DNA of 43,666 nucleotides from a virus (IMGVR_UViG_3300022150_000104:1-43666), one strand, 5' to 3'; counted from the stretch's first letter, positions 1 to 7,787 are shown. A program made the numbers and translations. The notes: generated by a model not told the origin, from the letters alone.

Positions 1-216
1 TCACAAATTTGACCCTTTCTGTGATCTATCCCCCAACGTATCCCCCAGGCCTTTTATAAAGCTCCTCACCTCGGCTGGATCGACGAAGGACATTGATCCC
101 CGCTTGTAGATCCTGATCTGGTCGGCAGCTGCCCAGCGATACAGGGTGGACCGGTGGACGCCGAAGGCTGATTGCGCCCGAGAGACTCGGACCATTACTG
201 GTGATTGATCGGTCAT
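1..216 (-). CDS. Excisionase-like small HTH DNA-binding protein
   Basis: A 71-residue protein with a MerR/excisionase-type winged helix: a serine-rich start, then helix-turn-helix around residues 12-31 (AFGVHRSTLYRWAAADQIR), followed by a wing and the phrase SFVDPAEVRSF typical of HTH_17/AlpA/Xis proteins. It is the last gene of the leftward operon and overlaps the DUF4031 gene by 4 bases. In temperate phages such a protein directs the integrase toward excision and lies next to int, so it fits a site beside the missing integrase. It could instead be a general AlpA-like regulator. The stop codon is at bases 1-3, so the gene is complete. Confidence 0.7.
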   Translation of the reverse strand: MTDQSPVMVRVSRAQSAFGVHRSTLYRWAAADQIRIYKRGSMSFVDPAEVRSFIKGLGDTLGDRSQKGSNL

Positions 217-473
217 GTCGATTCCCTCTTCGCTCTGATGATTTTTCCAAGTTCCAGTTGGGTGACTTCTTTTGCCCCAGCCTCGACAGCGCGCTTGCGC
301 TTGGTCAGCGCGATGTCGAAGTGCTCATGGTGGATGCCTGCCTTTTGCAGCCATTTGCGCTGGACGCCGATCTTGTCAGCCATGGCCAGTAGTTCTTCGG
401 GCGTGTCGGCGACCATGTGGCACATCTTCATCCGTCCAAACGGGGCCTGCATGTTGTCGACGTAGGTACTCAT
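213..473 (-). CDS. DUF4031 family protein
   Basis: An 86-residue protein matching my memory of DUF4031: an N-terminal strand MSTYVDNMQAPFGRMKMCH, then VADTPEELLAMADKIGV, then a basic HYD-like segment with ALTKRKRAVEAGAKEV. The family is common in phages and actinobacteria and has no established function. The ATG at 473 is chosen because it overlaps the TGA of the upstream gene (ATGA), the coupling used all through this operon; a start six codons further up is possible but lacks that logic. It sits between the DUF5131 protein and the excisionase-like protein. Confidence 0.75.
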   Translation of the reverse strand: MSTYVDNMQAPFGRMKMCHMVADTPEELLAMADKIGVQRKWLQKAGIHHEHFDIALTKRKRAVEAGAKEVTQLELGKIIRAKREST

Positions 474-1516
474 GTCGACACCCCGTTCCATTCGACGCCA
501 TCGAGGAGGCGACCGGCGCGGGCTTTGCCGATGCGGCGCATGACGTGGAAGCGCTCACCGTGAAACCCGCGACCCCCTTCAAGGTTTATCCATCGCGTCT
601 TCCCTCGATCTTTGTAGTCGTTGCTATAATCGGCTCTCCAATCTGGATCATCTTGCTCACGGTCAACGGCAACCGCCCACTCGCCCCACTGCTTAAACAG
701 GAATGGCGTACCGGCTGCGGCACACTGATCGCGCAGGCTGCGGATCCAGTCGGGATGCGTCGGGCGGGCGTGATGGCCGCTCTCGCCGCCAACAATCACC
801 CAGTTGATCCAATTGCACAGGTTTACATTCAGGCGACCGTTCACAGGGCGGGCCTGTGTCGGCCAATCAACCTTTTCGGGCGGCATCCAGAATTTTCCAC
901 GCAGCGCATCTATGTAAGAATGCGCTAGGCCAGATGGATCCGGAATCGCTGTCAGATCAACCGGCCCCAGCAGCGGTTCCATCGACAAGCCAATCCACGG
1001 GATCTTGAGACGCGATCCCAATTCTAGCAGCTTCGGAATGTCCCGGTCAGCTTCGGCTTGATTGACGACTGTGATCATCAGACCGATGTGCTTAGGCCAG
1101 CCGCCCATCTGCTTCGATGCCCATGCAGGCGGGATCATCTGGAACACGTTTCCGATGCGTTTGGTCAGCAGCTGGGGCCGGGTGTTGGTCGCGGATGTCA
1201 GTTCCTTGAACGCTTCTGCCCGCCAAGCCGGGTCAACCGCGTTGTCGAAGATGTCCGAGAGGCTGGAACAGAATACGCGCGGCCAGCGGCCATGCTTGGC
1301 GTTAAACTGTTCGGCCTCTCGGTTGATCTTGCGCAGCTTGGCGATGCCGCCTTTGACATAGCGGCGTGGTGCGCCCGGACCCCAGTGTTTGCCGCCTGTG
1401 AACCGCGTATCACGCGCCTCGGCATAGCAGTGGTCGCAGCCTGGGCCGACCTTCTGGCAGCCTTCCCAAAAATTAACGGTGTAGTCCGTCCATTCGATTT
1501 TGGTTTGCTGGGTCAT
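470..1516 (-). CDS. DUF5131 / phage Gp37-Gp68 family protein (radical-SAM-like cysteine motif)
   Basis: A 348-residue protein of the phage Gp37/Gp68 family. The N-terminus has the family signature N-x-WEGCQKVGPGCDHCYAE, with Cys20, Cys27 and Cys30 (C-x6-C-x2-C), resembling the iron-sulfur binding loop of radical SAM and spore-photoproduct-lyase-like enzymes. Further family-like phrases are VFCSSLSDIFD, LLTKRI, IPWIGLSMEPLLGPVDL and WVIVGGESGHHARP, which read like the strands of a TIM barrel. The biochemical role is not established. It overlaps the C5 methyltransferase gene by 4 bases, so a link to DNA modification is possible but unproven. Length is near normal for the family. Confidence 0.85.
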   Translation of the reverse strand: MTQQTKIEWTDYTVNFWEGCQKVGPGCDHCYAEARDTRFTGGKHWGPGAPRRYVKGGIAKLRKINREAEQFNAKHGRWPRVFCSSLSDIFDNAVDPAWRAEAFKELTSATNTRPQLLTKRIGNVFQMIPPAWASKQMGGWPKHIGLMITVVNQAEADRDIPKLLELGSRLKIPWIGLSMEPLLGPVDLTAIPDPSGLAHSYIDALRGKFWMPPEKVDWPTQARPVNGRLNVNLCNWINWVIVGGESGHHARPTHPDWIRSLRDQCAAAGTPFLFKQWGEWAVAVDREQDDPDWRADYSNDYKDRGKTRWINLEGGRGFHGERFHVMRRIGKARAGRLLDGVEWNGVST

Positions 1517-3585
1517 GCCTTCGCCTCACTTTCATGATTGTGCTGATCGGCCTGAACCGCCAGATGCCCGCAATTCGCGCTGACAAGCGCCTCTGCCAGA
1601 TCCGGACAAACGGAGTTGCCACAGCAGCTGACCTGCACCGACTTCGAAAACGGCAACCATGCCCATTCATCGTCAAACTGCTGCCAGACGCCCTCAATCA
1701 CGTAGTCTTTGGGAAAACCCTGGGCGTTAAACAATTCACGCGGGGTCAGCATCCGCATCCCAATGTCCACAACGACGTAAGATGCGCCGTCGATTTCGAT
1801 GGTGACAAACTCGCGTGCATCCCAAGCGTCATGGGCGCGCATGAAGTCTGCAACCTCGCGGGCACGCTCAACATACTCCTCTGTGAAGGGCGGGGCTTTA
1901 AGCTCAGCCTCGACATGCCCGAAGCGGTCGTTGACGGTGACAGTGTGGCAGGGTTCATCCATAGTCGCGCCCGTGCCCGCCCCGTAGTATTTGGCGAAGA
2001 ACGCTGCGATTGGCGTCTGGTGGCTACCGGATCCTGCAATGGTGGAAATCGGCTTGGATACATCATGACCGCAGTTTGCATCCATGCGGGGCCCGCCGTT
2101 CTGTTGTGCCAGGTAGACGGCAGCAGTGGCGTGTTTGATGCCTCCCGCCACTACAGTTCCCAAGGGCTTTCCTATATCTAGGGAACGAGGTGCTTGCCCC
2201 GGTGCCTCACCGTATCCAGCCTGAATAAGGGTTGGGATGATTACCGCGTTCTGATCTTTGCTGCTCGCGCAGATGGTGTGGTGCGGATCACTGACAGAGC
2301 GATTTGCGCCACCCTGTTGAGCGTATGTCAGCACCGGGGCCACCACGGCATGATGCCCGCCGCCAGCGGTGACAGTCTTGAGCGGGCGATCTGGTTTGCC
2401 TTCGCCGCCCGCAGTGTTTGACGTGTAGAGGTGCGAGAGGATCGGGGCGATTAGAGCGTGCCGGTTTTCGACGGTCACAGTGCGCAAAGGCTCTTGCAGA
2501 TCCGCAACGCGCTTTGAACGACCGTCGGTGTGTCCGTAGAAGGTGGCCAAGGCCGGGGCGATCATCCCAAGGGGGGCAGCGCCGCCTGGGCGCTTGATGA
2601 AGCTGTTCGCCGTGATGGTCGACATCGGTTCACGCATATCCTGACCCGTCGCGCCACCGTTGAACCGCGTGATCGACGGGGCCACGACTGCCTTTTCACC
2701 GCGCTTCGCGCCCGTGATTGTGCGGAAAGGCTCCCCAGCGTCTTCGTTGCGGCCGCCGTGCGTGAGGTTGACGATGAAGGGCCGGTCAGCGTCGATCACA
2801 TATCGTTTCATCCCGCGCGCAACGCGGGCCATCGTGTTGTTGGCCAAGGGACGCACAGCCGTCAGCCCGAGCTTTGTCTTGATCTGCTCCTTGGTATCAA
2901 AGATGGACGGACAGGGATGCGACCAGTCGATGCACTCCGCCGCAGTGCGCCAGGGCAACCGATGACCGCGCTTTACGTGCCAGCTATCCGGTTCCCCATG
3001 CGTGGGCTTGGGCCAAACGATCGGTCGACCGTCCCGGCGCGCAATCATGAAGAACCGCTTCCGGATGGTTGGTGCGCCATAGTCGCAGGCACGAAGCTCG
3101 CGCCACTGGACCTTGTAGCCAGCCTTGCGCAGCCGCTTTACCCAAAGCTCGAAGGTCTGGCCTTCCAGTTCCTTGATAGGTTGCCCCTCGTTGCCGATAG
3201 GCCCCCAGCCGCGAAACTCCTCTACGTTCTCCATCAGGATCACGTCAGGGCGCACTTGCTCAGCCCACCGCACAACGATCCATGCCAGGTCGCGGATATT
3301 GCGATCGCGGGGCTTGCCGCCCTTGGCCTTCGAGAAGTGTTTGCAGTCAGGGCTTGCCCAAAGCAGTCCAACCGGACGGCCAGCCGCCACCTCAACAGGG
3401 TCAACCTCCCAGATATCGTTCGAGAGGTGCAGCGTTTCAGGGTGGTTGGCAGCGTGAAGGGCTAGGGCGGCAGCATTGTGGTTGATCGCCACGTCCGGAC
3501 TGCGCCCAAGGGCATGCTCAATGCCAGTGGAAGCGCCGCCGCCACCAGCAAAGCTGTCGATGATCAGGGGAAGCGCAGCATTCAT
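1513..3585 (-). CDS. DNA (cytosine-5) methyltransferase with a repeat-array insert
   Basis: A 690-residue C5 methyltransferase. Motif I FAGGGG is at residues 12-17, motif IV ASPDCKHFS has the catalytic Cys81 (in the SPDC form rather than PPCQ), motif VI ENV is at 119-121, motif VIII RKRFFMIARR is at 175-184, motif IX RMLTPRELFNAQGFP is at 611-625 and motif X GNSVCPDLAEAL is at 656-667. All catalytic elements are present. Between motifs VIII and IX, about residues 268-562, lie roughly eight degenerate repeats of 33-40 residues centred on [EDK]-P-x-x-T-[IV]-T. They occupy the place of the usual target recognition domain. No restriction enzyme gene is adjacent, so this is an orphan enzyme, probably protecting phage DNA from host restriction. 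Confidence 0.93.
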   Translation of the reverse strand: MNAALPLIIDSFAGGGGASTGIEHALGRSPDVAINHNAAALALHAANHPETLHLSNDIWEVDPVEVAAGRPVGLLWASPDCKHFSKAKGGKPRDRNIRDLAWIVVRWAEQVRPDVILMENVEEFRGWGPIGNEGQPIKELEGQTFELWVKRLRKAGYKVQWRELRACDYGAPTIRKRFFMIARRDGRPIVWPKPTHGEPDSWHVKRGHRLPWRTAAECIDWSHPCPSIFDTKEQIKTKLGLTAVRPLANNTMARVARGMKRYVIDADRPFIVNLTHGGRNEDAGEPFRTITGAKRGEKAVVAPSITRFNGGATGQDMREPMSTITANSFIKRPGGAAPLGMIAPALATFYGHTDGRSKRVADLQEPLRTVTVENRHALIAPILSHLYTSNTAGGEGKPDRPLKTVTAGGGHHAVVAPVLTYAQQGGANRSVSDPHHTICASSKDQNAVIIPTLIQAGYGEAPGQAPRSLDIGKPLGTVVAGGIKHATAAVYLAQQNGGPRMDANCGHDVSKPISTIAGSGSHQTPIAAFFAKYYGAGTGATMDEPCHTVTVNDRFGHVEAELKAPPFTEEYVERAREVADFMRAHDAWDAREFVTIEIDGASYVVVDIGMRMLTPRELFNAQGFPKDYVIEGVWQQFDDEWAWLPFSKSVQVSCCGNSVCPDLAEALVSANCGHLAVQADQHNHESEAKA

Positions 3586-4688
3586 GAGCCTGACATCTCC
3601 CGCTGATTCCGCTCCTCAATCTCGCGACGTATCTCCTCTTCCTGCTCGGGAGTAAGGCGAGGGGCATCGTCAGATGGCAGCCCAAAAGGGTCATCGCTCA
3701 GATCATTTTCCGCTTCAGCATCGGCCTCCTTTGCCATGCGCTGACAATCATCGATGATGGTTTTGACCAGCGGCCGGACATCAGGGTTCGCCTGCCACCA
3801 TTCGGTGAAAGCCTTGGTCCCTTTCCGAGCTTCGGCGCGGGCAGCATCAAGGGTCTCTTTGTCTTTCTGGCGGTCACCTTGGCTCATGGCCCAGTCAGCC
3901 ATTGCGCGGCCCGTGTCCTTCCCCATGGGGCGGCGAACGTCCAGCAGGCCTTTGAATTGGTCTGCCACCTTGATCTGATGAACGGGGCAGCCCGGGGCCG
4001 ATGGATCGAGAATGATCATCGTGGTCATTTCGAACATCAGATCGCCGTCGCTGGCTGGATCCCAAGGTACATCTGCGCGCCGCGTCTTGGTCGCGCGGGC
4101 GTTGGTTTCTTTCCAGCCGGTCTTTGCCGACTTTTCCTGCATCACGGGCTTCGCTCTGGTGCAGATGATGATGTTGCACTTGGCGCGCACAATGCGGTCG
4201 ATCAGGCGGCGGTAACGTGGTTTGACCTCGGCCCAGGCAAGCTGGCTGCGCTGGTTCTTCTTGCTGTCGTCTCCACCCGTTAGGCGGTCCAACACTTGGG
4301 CCTGCAGGTCGAGGACACCGCCAACGCCTTCCCAAGCGTGGCTAAAGCTGTCGAGGATCACAACCGGCAGCTTTGCCTCTTCTGCAGCATCAATCACCTG
4401 AATCCAGCGTTCGGGGCCGAAGCCGACCATATTGCCGTCATCGTCGACGGCTTTCATGTCGTAGTGAACCATCTGAGGGAACGCGGCCTTGTAGTGCAGG
4501 GCGCGACGATTTTCGGTATCGACATACCCAATAGGGGCATCGGCCTTGCCGGTGACGCGCTCAGCGATGCCGACAGCCATCAGCAGTGCGGTGTAGGTCT
4601 TGCCGGTGCCTGAGCCGCCTGACAGGCCGATTGCCAGCGTCAGCGGGTCGTTAAGTTCGGAAACGGGGGTGAATCTGATCATTCCCAT
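3582..4688 (-). CDS. Sak4-type RecA-like ATPase (AAA_24), phage recombination
   Basis: A 368-residue P-loop ATPase. Walker A is GGSGTGKT (residues 24-31) and the Walker B-like strand LPVVILDSFS is at 107-116, followed by a segment with PRYRRLIDRIVRAKCNIIICTRAK, typical of Sak4/AAA_24 phage proteins. These are RecA-core ATPases that promote single-strand annealing with phage nucleases and SSB. The ATG at 4688 is preferred because a GGAG lies about 10 bases upstream; the reading frame extends further up, but that part overlaps the upstream nuclease gene in another frame. The C-terminus is acidic and charged. It lies directly downstream of a RecE-like nuclease, forming a recombination pair. Confidence 0.85.
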   Translation of the reverse strand: MGMIRFTPVSELNDPLTLAIGLSGGSGTGKTYTALLMAVGIAERVTGKADAPIGYVDTENRRALHYKAAFPQMVHYDMKAVDDDGNMVGFGPERWIQVIDAAEEAKLPVVILDSFSHAWEGVGGVLDLQAQVLDRLTGGDDSKKNQRSQLAWAEVKPRYRRLIDRIVRAKCNIIICTRAKPVMQEKSAKTGWKETNARATKTRRADVPWDPASDGDLMFEMTTMIILDPSAPGCPVHQIKVADQFKGLLDVRRPMGKDTGRAMADWAMSQGDRQKDKETLDAARAEARKGTKAFTEWWQANPDVRPLVKTIIDDCQRMAKEADAEAENDLSDDPFGLPSDDAPRLTPEQEEEIRREIEERNQREMSGS

Positions 4689-4692
4689 CGGG

Positions 4693-5655
4693 TCATTCTC
4701 CTGCGTGTCTGAAGGGTTCGGGGGATTGCCACTGCCGCGCCATCTCAAGCACGTCTTTGCCGGTGCGGCTCTTGTGGTCGAGTTCGACGCTTTCGCGCTC
4801 AAGCCAACGGGTGTGGAAGAATTCGGGGAGTTCGATGCGGTGAACGCCCAAGGGGTAGCCCGGCCAATCGTCAACGCTGAGGCAGTTTGCCCACATTGCG
4901 CGGGCCCGAGCGATCTTCTTGCGGGCCATCATCATGGAGTCTGGCCCGACCTCGATCACTGCAACCTCGTAAGGGGCGGACTTCTCTTGGAAGATGAAGC
5001 GGAACAGCCGATCTTCGCCAGTCGCCGCTTTCCATGTGTCGAGATAGTGCGCAGCCTGAACGTCGTAGCCGTAGTTCATCACTGCCCGCATGGCGGCGTC
5101 CGGGCTGGCGTCGGTGGTGGTTTTGAAGTCGTAAAGGGGTTGGCGCGCATCGCCGGGGGCGTTGTCGACCATGGCGCGGCACCATACGCCGTCAAGCTGG
5201 GCGAGGGCGGCCACCTCAGAGTGAGCCGGATCCAGATCGATATTTAGTGCGGTCAGCTTTTCCGAGATTTTGGCCCGCATGGCCTCGATCTGCAAAACCT
5301 CCTCGGATTTCAGCGGGGTCAGGCCAGCTTCGCGCGCAGCCTCGATGAATTCCTTTGCAGCCTTGGTTGATGCCGCCCCATTGCTGGCGAGGATATCGTC
5401 AGGGATGGCGCAGAAATCAGAGCCAGCGCCGAGGGTGGCCCGGTGGGCAGCGCGACCAATGTCGAACGTCTTGCTATCCTTTGGCTCCCAGTCAGGGTTT
5501 AGGCGGGGTGAGGCCGTCCAAGCATGCAGCGGCGACTGCGCAAGCATGATCTTGGCGATGGTGCTGGACAGGGACGGGGCTGGGGCCGGATCGGCGTGAT
5601 AGACGTCAGCGTCAAGTTGATGGATGCCGGATTGGAGTGGGGTTTGGGGGCTCAT
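4693..5655 (-). CDS. RecE/exodeoxyribonuclease VIII-like PD-(D/E)XK nuclease (DUF3799-type)
   Basis: A 320-residue protein with the phage RecE/DUF3799 plan. It opens with YHADPAPAPSLSSTIAK and a basic/aromatic start, then FDIGRAAHRATL (the G-x-A-x-H motif), then DGVWCRAMVDNA, then the catalytic core LYDFKTTTDASPDAA (D-x-K), then QAAHYLDTWK, the conserved QxxxY segment. In related phages this exonuclease resects double-stranded ends to make single strands for annealing. It lies 4 bases upstream of the Sak4 ATPase gene and overlaps the coiled-coil gene by 4 bases. The family assignment is firm; directionality and cofactor use cannot be read from sequence. Confidence 0.85.
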   Translation of the reverse strand: MSPQTPLQSGIHQLDADVYHADPAPAPSLSSTIAKIMLAQSPLHAWTASPRLNPDWEPKDSKTFDIGRAAHRATLGAGSDFCAIPDDILASNGAASTKAAKEFIEAAREAGLTPLKSEEVLQIEAMRAKISEKLTALNIDLDPAHSEVAALAQLDGVWCRAMVDNAPGDARQPLYDFKTTTDASPDAAMRAVMNYGYDVQAAHYLDTWKAATGEDRLFRFIFQEKSAPYEVAVIEVGPDSMMMARKKIARARAMWANCLSVDDWPGYPLGVHRIELPEFFHTRWLERESVELDHKSRTGKDVLEMARQWQSPEPFRHAGE

Positions 5656-6692
5656 ATCCGAACCTCCACGTGACCGATCTGGCCAGTCATGATGGCATCC
5701 GCGATCAGCGCAGCTGTGGCCTCATCTGTGAAGCCGTTCATGCTGGTTGCGATATCGTCGCGGATCCGTTTGCGGTGCGCCTGATCGGCCTCCCGCTCGG
5801 CGCGAGCTTCATTGGCTTGGCGCTGCTCCTCGGCGATCCGGTCGCGTTCACGTTGGGCGGCGGCTTCCTCGCGGGCTTTGGCCTCCTCGAGCTCGCGGGC
5901 ATGTCGTTCCTGCGCCTCCTGCTCACGGCGTGCGGCGTCTGCCTTCTCGGTTTCGATCCGGCGCGTCTCGGCTTGCTCCGCCTCGATCCGGTCGGCCTCA
6001 GCCTTCTCAGCGGTCAGACGTTCGGCTTCACGGCGCGCGGCTTCCTCGGCATCCTTGCGGGCGCGTTCTTCGGCTTCGGCCCGCAGGCGGGTCAGCTCTG
6101 CAGCATCCGCCTCGCGCTGTTCAGCTGCGGTAAGCAGACTGCGATAGTGGCTGAGCGCCTGTTCGTGCTTTGCCGCGGCAATCGGCTGGAATTCCTCCCA
6201 CTCACCACCGACCGACATATTCTCAATGTCGCGCAGAAGGTGGCGCACCTGTTCAGCAGTCGAACCTGCATCTGCGCGGTTCAGATTGAAATGATCCAGC
6301 GCCTGCTTGTGGTTTGAAGTCCGCGCTTCCTCAGCAGCATCCCACTCCTCTGCAGGTTTTTTGATCTCATCACGCAGCGCGGCCAGCCGGTCCTCCGCCA
6401 GCTTTCGACCGGCGTTCACCGCGGCAATCTCTTTGCGCTGCGCCTCCGTCAGAGCCTTGCCTTGGCGATCAAGCTCAGCCTTCTTGCTGCTTACCGTATT
6501 GGCCAGAGAGCGCAGAGCTTTGCGGCCCTTGGCTGTGCTGGGATCGTGGGTCAGCGCCTCGGCTCGGGCAGCCGCTTCCAGCTTCGCAATGATCGGGTCC
6601 AGCGCGTTCTCGCCCTTGAACAGGCCGATCAGGTCAGTCTGTGAAGGCAGGGCGAGCGCAGTGCCTGTTTCCATGGGGGATTGGTCGTTCAT
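5652..6692 (-). CDS. Coiled-coil phage protein of the recombination operon
   Basis: A 346-residue protein. Residues about 40-130 are helical and basic, and residues about 190-310 form a very long charged coiled coil rich in Ala, Glu, Arg and Lys (repeated EAEERARKDAEEAARREAE-type heptads). The C-terminal 45 residues (DDIATSMNGFTDEATAALI) look globular. Comparable proteins occur next to phage exonuclease and SSAP genes, but no enzymatic motif is visible and I cannot name a family. A structural or scaffolding role in the recombination complex, or a Gam-like end-binding role, would fit the context but is inference. It overlaps both neighbours by 4 bases. Confidence 0.75.
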   Translation of the reverse strand: MNDQSPMETGTALALPSQTDLIGLFKGENALDPIIAKLEAAARAEALTHDPSTAKGRKALRSLANTVSSKKAELDRQGKALTEAQRKEIAAVNAGRKLAEDRLAALRDEIKKPAEEWDAAEEARTSNHKQALDHFNLNRADAGSTAEQVRHLLRDIENMSVGGEWEEFQPIAAAKHEQALSHYRSLLTAAEQREADAAELTRLRAEAEERARKDAEEAARREAERLTAEKAEADRIEAEQAETRRIETEKADAARREQEAQERHARELEEAKAREEAAAQRERDRIAEEQRQANEARAEREADQAHRKRIRDDIATSMNGFTDEATAALIADAIMTGQIGHVEVRI

Positions 6693-6871
6693 GCAGTGGT
6701 CCTTTCGGGAAGATGCAGGGGAGCGGGCTGATCAATCAGCTGGTCAGTTTCGCCACACATGCGGCGCAAAACACTTCGGTCTTCAGGTGCTACGTTGGGA
6801 TCGCGCATCGCGGCCTTGCAGACGGCGTAGATGTCGCTGTTGAGCTTGCGCAGGGCAGTTGCGTAATCCAT
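6689..6871 (-). CDS. Small hypothetical protein of the early-left operon
   Basis: A 60-residue protein starting MDYATALRKLNSDIYAVC, with a helical N-terminus and a polar C-terminus (RRMCGETDQLIDQPAP). No family is recognised. The ATG at 6871 overlaps the TGA of the upstream small membrane protein gene (TGATG), and its own stop overlaps the start of the coiled-coil gene, so it is translationally coupled on both sides, which supports that it is real. A GTG two codons upstream is an alternative start. Confidence 0.6.
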   Translation of the reverse strand: MDYATALRKLNSDIYAVCKAAMRDPNVAPEDRSVLRRMCGETDQLIDQPAPLHLPERTTA

Positions 6872-7059
6872 CAGCACGCCCCGCAGTTTGTGGCGCGATT
6901 CAGTTGGCGCGCGATTTCATTATTCGCTCCGGCGGTTGCCAGATGCGCAAAGGCAAGCGCGGCAAAGAACGTAACAACCAAGATGATTTTACGCCGTGCC
7001 GCGCGGCGGCGGGCTTGCGCTTTTGTCGGCGGGTGGCCCCATGTGCTGCAGTGGTTCAT
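6871..7059 (-). CDS. Small membrane protein of the early-left operon
   Basis: A 62-residue protein: a basic N-terminal part (PTKAQARRRAARRKI), one predicted membrane helix (IILVVTFFAALAFAHLATAG), then a short polar tail ending CGAC. The positive residues before the helix suggest an N-in orientation. The ATG at 7059 has a GAGGAG ribosome site about 9 bases upstream and overlaps the TGA of the preceding small gene. No family is recognised. Small membrane proteins in this operon position can act in superinfection exclusion or membrane targeting, but nothing in the sequence selects a role. Confidence 0.6.
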   Translation of the reverse strand: MNHCSTWGHPPTKAQARRRAARRKIILVVTFFAALAFAHLATAGANNEIARQLNRATNCGAC

Positions 7060-7205
7060 TGCGGGGTCTCCTCGTGGAATTCTGCGCTGTGTTCGGCATC
7101 GCGGATGGCCTTGCGCTCTATCCGGTCGGCCTCGAATTTCAGGTCGTTCATGTATTGGGCATCGGTCTTGATGCGGCGAAGACTGGCGAGGATGCGGCGG
7201 ATCAC
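7056..7205 (-). CDS. Very small hypothetical protein with GTG start
   Basis: A 49-residue protein starting at a GTG whose last two bases form part of the TGA of the Cys-rich gene (GTGA). A GGGAGG ribosome-binding site lies a few bases upstream, and the stop overlaps the ATG of the next gene. It is basic then acidic, wholly helical in appearance (RRILASLRRIKTDAQYM, then LKFEADRIERKAIRDAEH), and could form one coiled-coil hairpin. No family is recognised. Tight coupling on both sides is the main evidence. An internal ATG at residue 19 is an alternative start. Confidence 0.6.
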   Translation of the reverse strand: MIRRILASLRRIKTDAQYMNDLKFEADRIERKAIRDAEHSAEFHEETPQ

Positions 7206-7564
7206 AGCTCGGCCTCCCGCTCGGCGCGCTCATTGTCGTCACGAGTCTGCGCTGCTTGCTGGGCCGGGCTCACGGTCTGGCACTTTTCACACCAATGATC
7301 GCCGTCGTTGTCGGTCGCAGCATCGTCGAGCGGCAGCGCCACATCGCAACCCGCGCATTGAACGTGCGCGTCTGTACAGCTGTTGCAACAAGGGCCGAGA
7401 TACCGGGCCTTCATCGCGTCGTTGTGGGTGTCCCAGTATCCGGACACGTCCATGTCGGAGGGGAACAGGGTGTCGTCATTGCAGCAAGCGCAGGTGCAGC
7501 AGCCGTCGAGCGGCAGCATGTGGCGCGAGATCACGGCTTTGCTGATGGTGTGGTGAATGCTCAT
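7202..7564 (-). CDS. Cys-rich, probably zinc-binding early-left protein
   Basis: A 120-residue protein, the first gene of the leftward operon. It has three clustered cysteine pairs: GCCTCACC near residues 21-28, GPCCNSC followed by CAGC near 57-74, and WCEKC near 92-96. It also has several His and Asp residues, and resembles a pair of zinc ribbons or a treble-clef fold. No family name can be assigned. A GGAGAG ribosome site precedes the ATG. The C-terminal 20 residues are charged and helical. Being closest to pL it would be expressed first after induction, a usual place for host-takeover or antitermination factors; this role is inference. Confidence 0.7.
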   Translation of the reverse strand: MSIHHTISKAVISRHMLPLDGCCTCACCNDDTLFPSDMDVSGYWDTHNDAMKARYLGPCCNSCTDAHVQCAGCDVALPLDDAATDNDGDHWCEKCQTVSPAQQAAQTRDDNERAEREAEL

Positions 7565-7600
7565 CGTCTCTCTCCGTCGCAGCGTGGTGCTGTGGAGAAA

Positions 7601-7629
7601 GGAGTAATGTAGGATTTAACCTACGTCAA
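7601..7629 (-). promoter_or_regulatory. Candidate leftward early promoter (pL)
   Basis: On the minus strand a TTGACG -35 hexamer (7629-7624) is followed by a 17-base spacer and a weak -10 (TACTCC, 7606-7601). The left operator at 7609-7624 fills the spacer, so repressor bound there would block RNA polymerase, the same geometry as the candidate rightward promoter at 9005-9033. It would drive the whole operon from 7564 to 1. The -10 is poor, so the exact hexamer choice is uncertain. Confidence 0.5.
7609..7624. promoter_or_regulatory. Left operator 1 (repressor site)
   Basis: GTAGGATTTAACCTAC, a 16-base near-palindrome matching the consensus GTAGGATATATCCTAC at 14 of 16 positions. It lies in the spacer of the candidate leftward promoter. 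Confidence 0.7.
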
Positions 7630-7637
7630 TAGGAAGT

Positions 7638-7653
7638 GTAGGAAATATCCTAT
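7638..7653. promoter_or_regulatory. Left operator 2 (repressor site)
   Basis: GTAGGAAATATCCTAT, matching the 16-base operator consensus at 14 of 16 positions. Its centre is 29 bases from that of left operator 1. Confidence 0.7.
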
Positions 7654-7701
7654 TATTACAGCAGGCCTGGCTAAACACCTGTTGGGCCGCGGTGCCGGCG
7701 C

Positions 7702-7726
7702 AAAGAAAAACCCGCCGGAGCGGGTT
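7702..7726 (-). terminator. Rho-independent terminator for the repressor-toxin transcript
   Basis: Read on the minus strand: a 7-bp perfect stem AACCCGC/GCGGGTT with a 4-base loop, followed by TTTTTCTTTG. It lies about 195 bases beyond the toxin stop codon, before the left operators, so it would stop the repressor-toxin message from running into the early-left operon. Confidence 0.7.
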
Positions 7727-7761
7727 GGGTTGAAATCTGGTCCTACTGGAGTACTAAATGA

Positions 7762-7787
7762 AACACCCCCGCCGAAGCGAGGGTGTT
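7762..7787 (-). terminator. Stem-loop with UUCG tetraloop, probable first terminator
   Basis: On the minus strand an 11-bp stem (AACACCCTCGC pairing with GCGGGGGTGTT, one G-U pair) is closed by a C(UUCG)G tetraloop and followed by TCATTTAG. It is very stable but has a poor U-run. It precedes the better terminator at 7702-7726, making a tandem pair. The rest of 7565-7920 holds the operators, pL and no gene. Confidence 0.5.

Noticed and set aside
4689-4874. N-terminal extension of the Sak4-like ATPase to base 4874
   Set aside because: The added residues are low-complexity, overlap the RecE-like gene in another frame, and a good ribosome site stands before the ATG at 4688.
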